From positions 846,323 to 866,499 of the forward strand of contig BFEA01000448.1 in NCBI GenBank assembly GCA_003427395.1: DNA of 20,177 nucleotides, read 5' to 3'. The stretch's first letter is position 1. Every line of letters starts with the position of its first letter. A program made the position numbers and the translations under genes. The stretch comes from Chara braunii (taxonomy: Eukaryota > Streptophyta > Charophyceae > Charales > Characeae). The notes under the pieces are model-generated. The model worked only from the letters and a program-made list of their open reading frames with translations, did not search any database and was not told where the DNA came from. Below, one piece after another: positions 19,021 through 20,177 of this stretch.

Positions 19021-19939
19021 GAGATGGATGGTGGTGGGCCATCGCGCGAGAGAGCTTTGACATTGGGGATGTAGCTCAACCCTCACGCCGGGTGGTAGTC
19101 TCGCTGGTCGCTCCGCAACGCTGATTTCTTTTTAATTCTTTTTAGTGTTCTCAAGCAATTGCTCCTTCCAATACGCAGGCAGTCCAGGGGTTCTTTGAGC
19201 CTTTCTCTTCTCTTGTGCGTAGGCTAAGCGTCATCCTTAGGCCACTCACCATTTCCCTAGGCATTTTGGCTATATGGCGTCATCGGGGTGCGGCGGGGCC
19301 GTCCTTCCCCTCGCCTCTACGCATCCATCGGATCTCACAATTTGCTTATCACCTTATTGAAGTAGGCCCCTTAGTCTTTTCGGGGTCCTCATATGCATGC
19401 GCAGACAACATCACATTTTCCTTGGTACGATTGCACTCCCAATCACACTTTCAAGTCTCAAGTGCAAAAGTCATTTTCATGAAATAACTCTATGTTAAGG
19501 GTCTCATAGCCCCTTTGTCCCTCTTCCCTTTCCCTTTTGGTGCCCACTTCCTCTCGCCCTTATCCCGCTCAACGCATTTCTAGCCATTACTCACCTGCAC
19601 AATCCCACACAAGCAAGAAGATTCATACAATGTCCCCTGTTGGGGGTCAACAAAAAGCCCTTCCCACATGCCTATTCTTTCCATGCTCCTTGGCTGTGCT
19701 TTGTTCCCTCTTTGTTGTTCAATCAGCCCACCCTCTTCTCATAGTCATTTAGTCGGGGAAATGGTTGAGTCAAACTGACCTCACTTTCAACTTATGTTTT
19801 CTTCCGGATTCCGCCTCTACCACTTCCTTTTTTGGACGTCCTCTCTCTTGCCTTCTTGGTGGCACAAGGGACCGGCTACCCCCCCCTTGTCCTCTTTCTC
19901 CACCAAGTGAGGTCTGATTTCGTTCTCCGCTCGTGCCCT

Positions 19940-20146
19940 CGCAATGTTTTCCAAGTGAGGGGAGGAGAAGGGTTGGTCATATGCTAAGTGAGGGGAAGGG
20001 AGAGAGAGGGTCAGATGATGATGCGAGGAAGAGAGAGAGGAAGAAAGAGGGAGAGAGAAAAGGCAAGGGGGAAGAGGAGAGAGGGAGAAAGAGGGGGAAG
20101 GAGAGAGAAGGGAAAAAGATAGGGGGAGAGCGAGAGAAGGAAGGAG

Positions 20147-20177
<31 letters not shown>
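19940..20177 (+). repeat. Purine-rich tract and (GATA)n microsatellite at right end
   Basis: The tract is almost only G and A from about 19955 on (AGAG, GGGA and similar units) and ends in a pure GATA tetranucleotide array from about 20147 to the window end. An open frame through it is low-complexity and not a gene. Confidence 0.95.

Larger units (their letters stand above)
17150..19940 (-). other. Long non-coding leader of the right arm
   Basis: This is the mirror of 108-3032, without a convincing gene. It holds the conserved block at 17525-17640, the GC-rich block at about 18840-19020, the tRNA-like stretch at about 19065-19140 and the donor-like site at 19595/19594 (CAG then GTGAGT on the minus strand). 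An acceptor-like CAG ends at 17171, 21 nt before the A' start. Open frames on either strand here do not keep their frame in the left copy. Confidence 0.5.
1..20177. mobile_element. Inverted-repeat-bounded composite retroelement (decayed copy)
   Basis: The whole window reads as one element. Two collinear inverted arms of about 4.66 kb flank a 10.9 kb centre with four-ORF-family members, Ty3/gypsy gag-pol and one extra ORF. Seen directly: A starts 3033 nt from the left end and its inverted homologue A' starts 3029 nt from the right end; B ends 4658 nt from the left and B' ends 4660 nt from the right. No LTR pair, primer-binding site or target-site duplication was recognised, and both ends run into microsatellites, so the exact boundaries are uncertain. 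Known: autonomous Ty3/gypsy elements normally have direct LTRs, not long inverted repeats. Inferred: the arms are the element's termini. A nested gypsy insertion or an inverted segmental duplication are alternatives. Frameshifts and stops in gag-pol show this copy is not autonomous. Confidence 0.65.
15518..20177 (-). repeat. Right terminal inverted repeat arm
   Basis: This arm is the inverted copy of 1-4658, reading inward on the - strand: microsatellite, long leader, A', B'. Its length is 4660 nt against 4658 nt on the left. The divergence from the left arm, with independent stops in A' and B', argues that the two arms have existed separately for a long time and that this is not a fresh duplication or a simple assembly palindrome. 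Confidence 0.9.

Noticed and set aside
19933-20160. 75-residue ORF at the right end
   Set aside because: It is a translation of a purine microsatellite with low complexity.
1-20177. Polinton/Maverick or DIRS-type element
   Set aside because: No protein-primed DNA polymerase, packaging ATPase, capsid genes or tyrosine recombinase is seen; pol is of Ty3/gypsy type with a DD35E integrase.
1-20177. CRISPR array or prokaryotic operon
   Set aside because: No spaced direct repeats, no ribosome-binding-site pattern, and all recognisable domains belong to a eukaryotic retroelement.

Overview
This is a eukaryotic accessory region that reads as one roughly 20 kb mobile element. It has long terminal inverted repeats, a decayed Ty3/gypsy gag-pol in the centre, and six copies of a protein family I do not recognise. 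The evidence for a eukaryote is microsatellites, Kozak-like start contexts and gypsy pol domains. From memory only, the pol and integrase text most resembles the Ty3/gypsy elements of streptophyte algae such as Chara; I could not test this.

Layout. The left arm (about 1-4658) and right arm (about 15518-20177) are collinear inverted copies of almost equal length (4658 and 4660 nt). Each arm holds, from its outer end inward: a pyrimidine microsatellite (read inward), about 2.9 kb of mostly non-coding leader with conserved blocks, gene A, a spacer of about 70 nt, and gene B. A starts 3033 nt from the left end and A' starts 3029 nt from the right end. The left side continues with two more members of the family, C (4884-5648) and D (5793-6579, broken). 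These have no counterpart on the right.

The centre holds, all on the + strand: gag (6874-8458), a degraded pol (protease, RT, RNase H, integrase; 8458-13428), and a post-pol ORF (13883-14593) with a SUMO-interaction-like motif and basic patches. After a spacer of about 920 nt, the right arm reads toward the centre on the - strand.

Working together. Gag-pol would supply particle, reverse transcription and integration functions. The A-D proteins are reiterated and look evolutionarily constrained, but their function is unknown. I found no LTR pair around gag-pol by eye, so the inverted repeats may be the real termini of an unusual retroelement. The alternatives are a gypsy copy nested in a separate inverted-repeat element, or an inverted segmental duplication. 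This copy looks inactive: pol has at least four frameshifts and several stops, gag has a frameshift and a damaged zinc knuckle, D is broken, and A' and B' carry nonsense codons.
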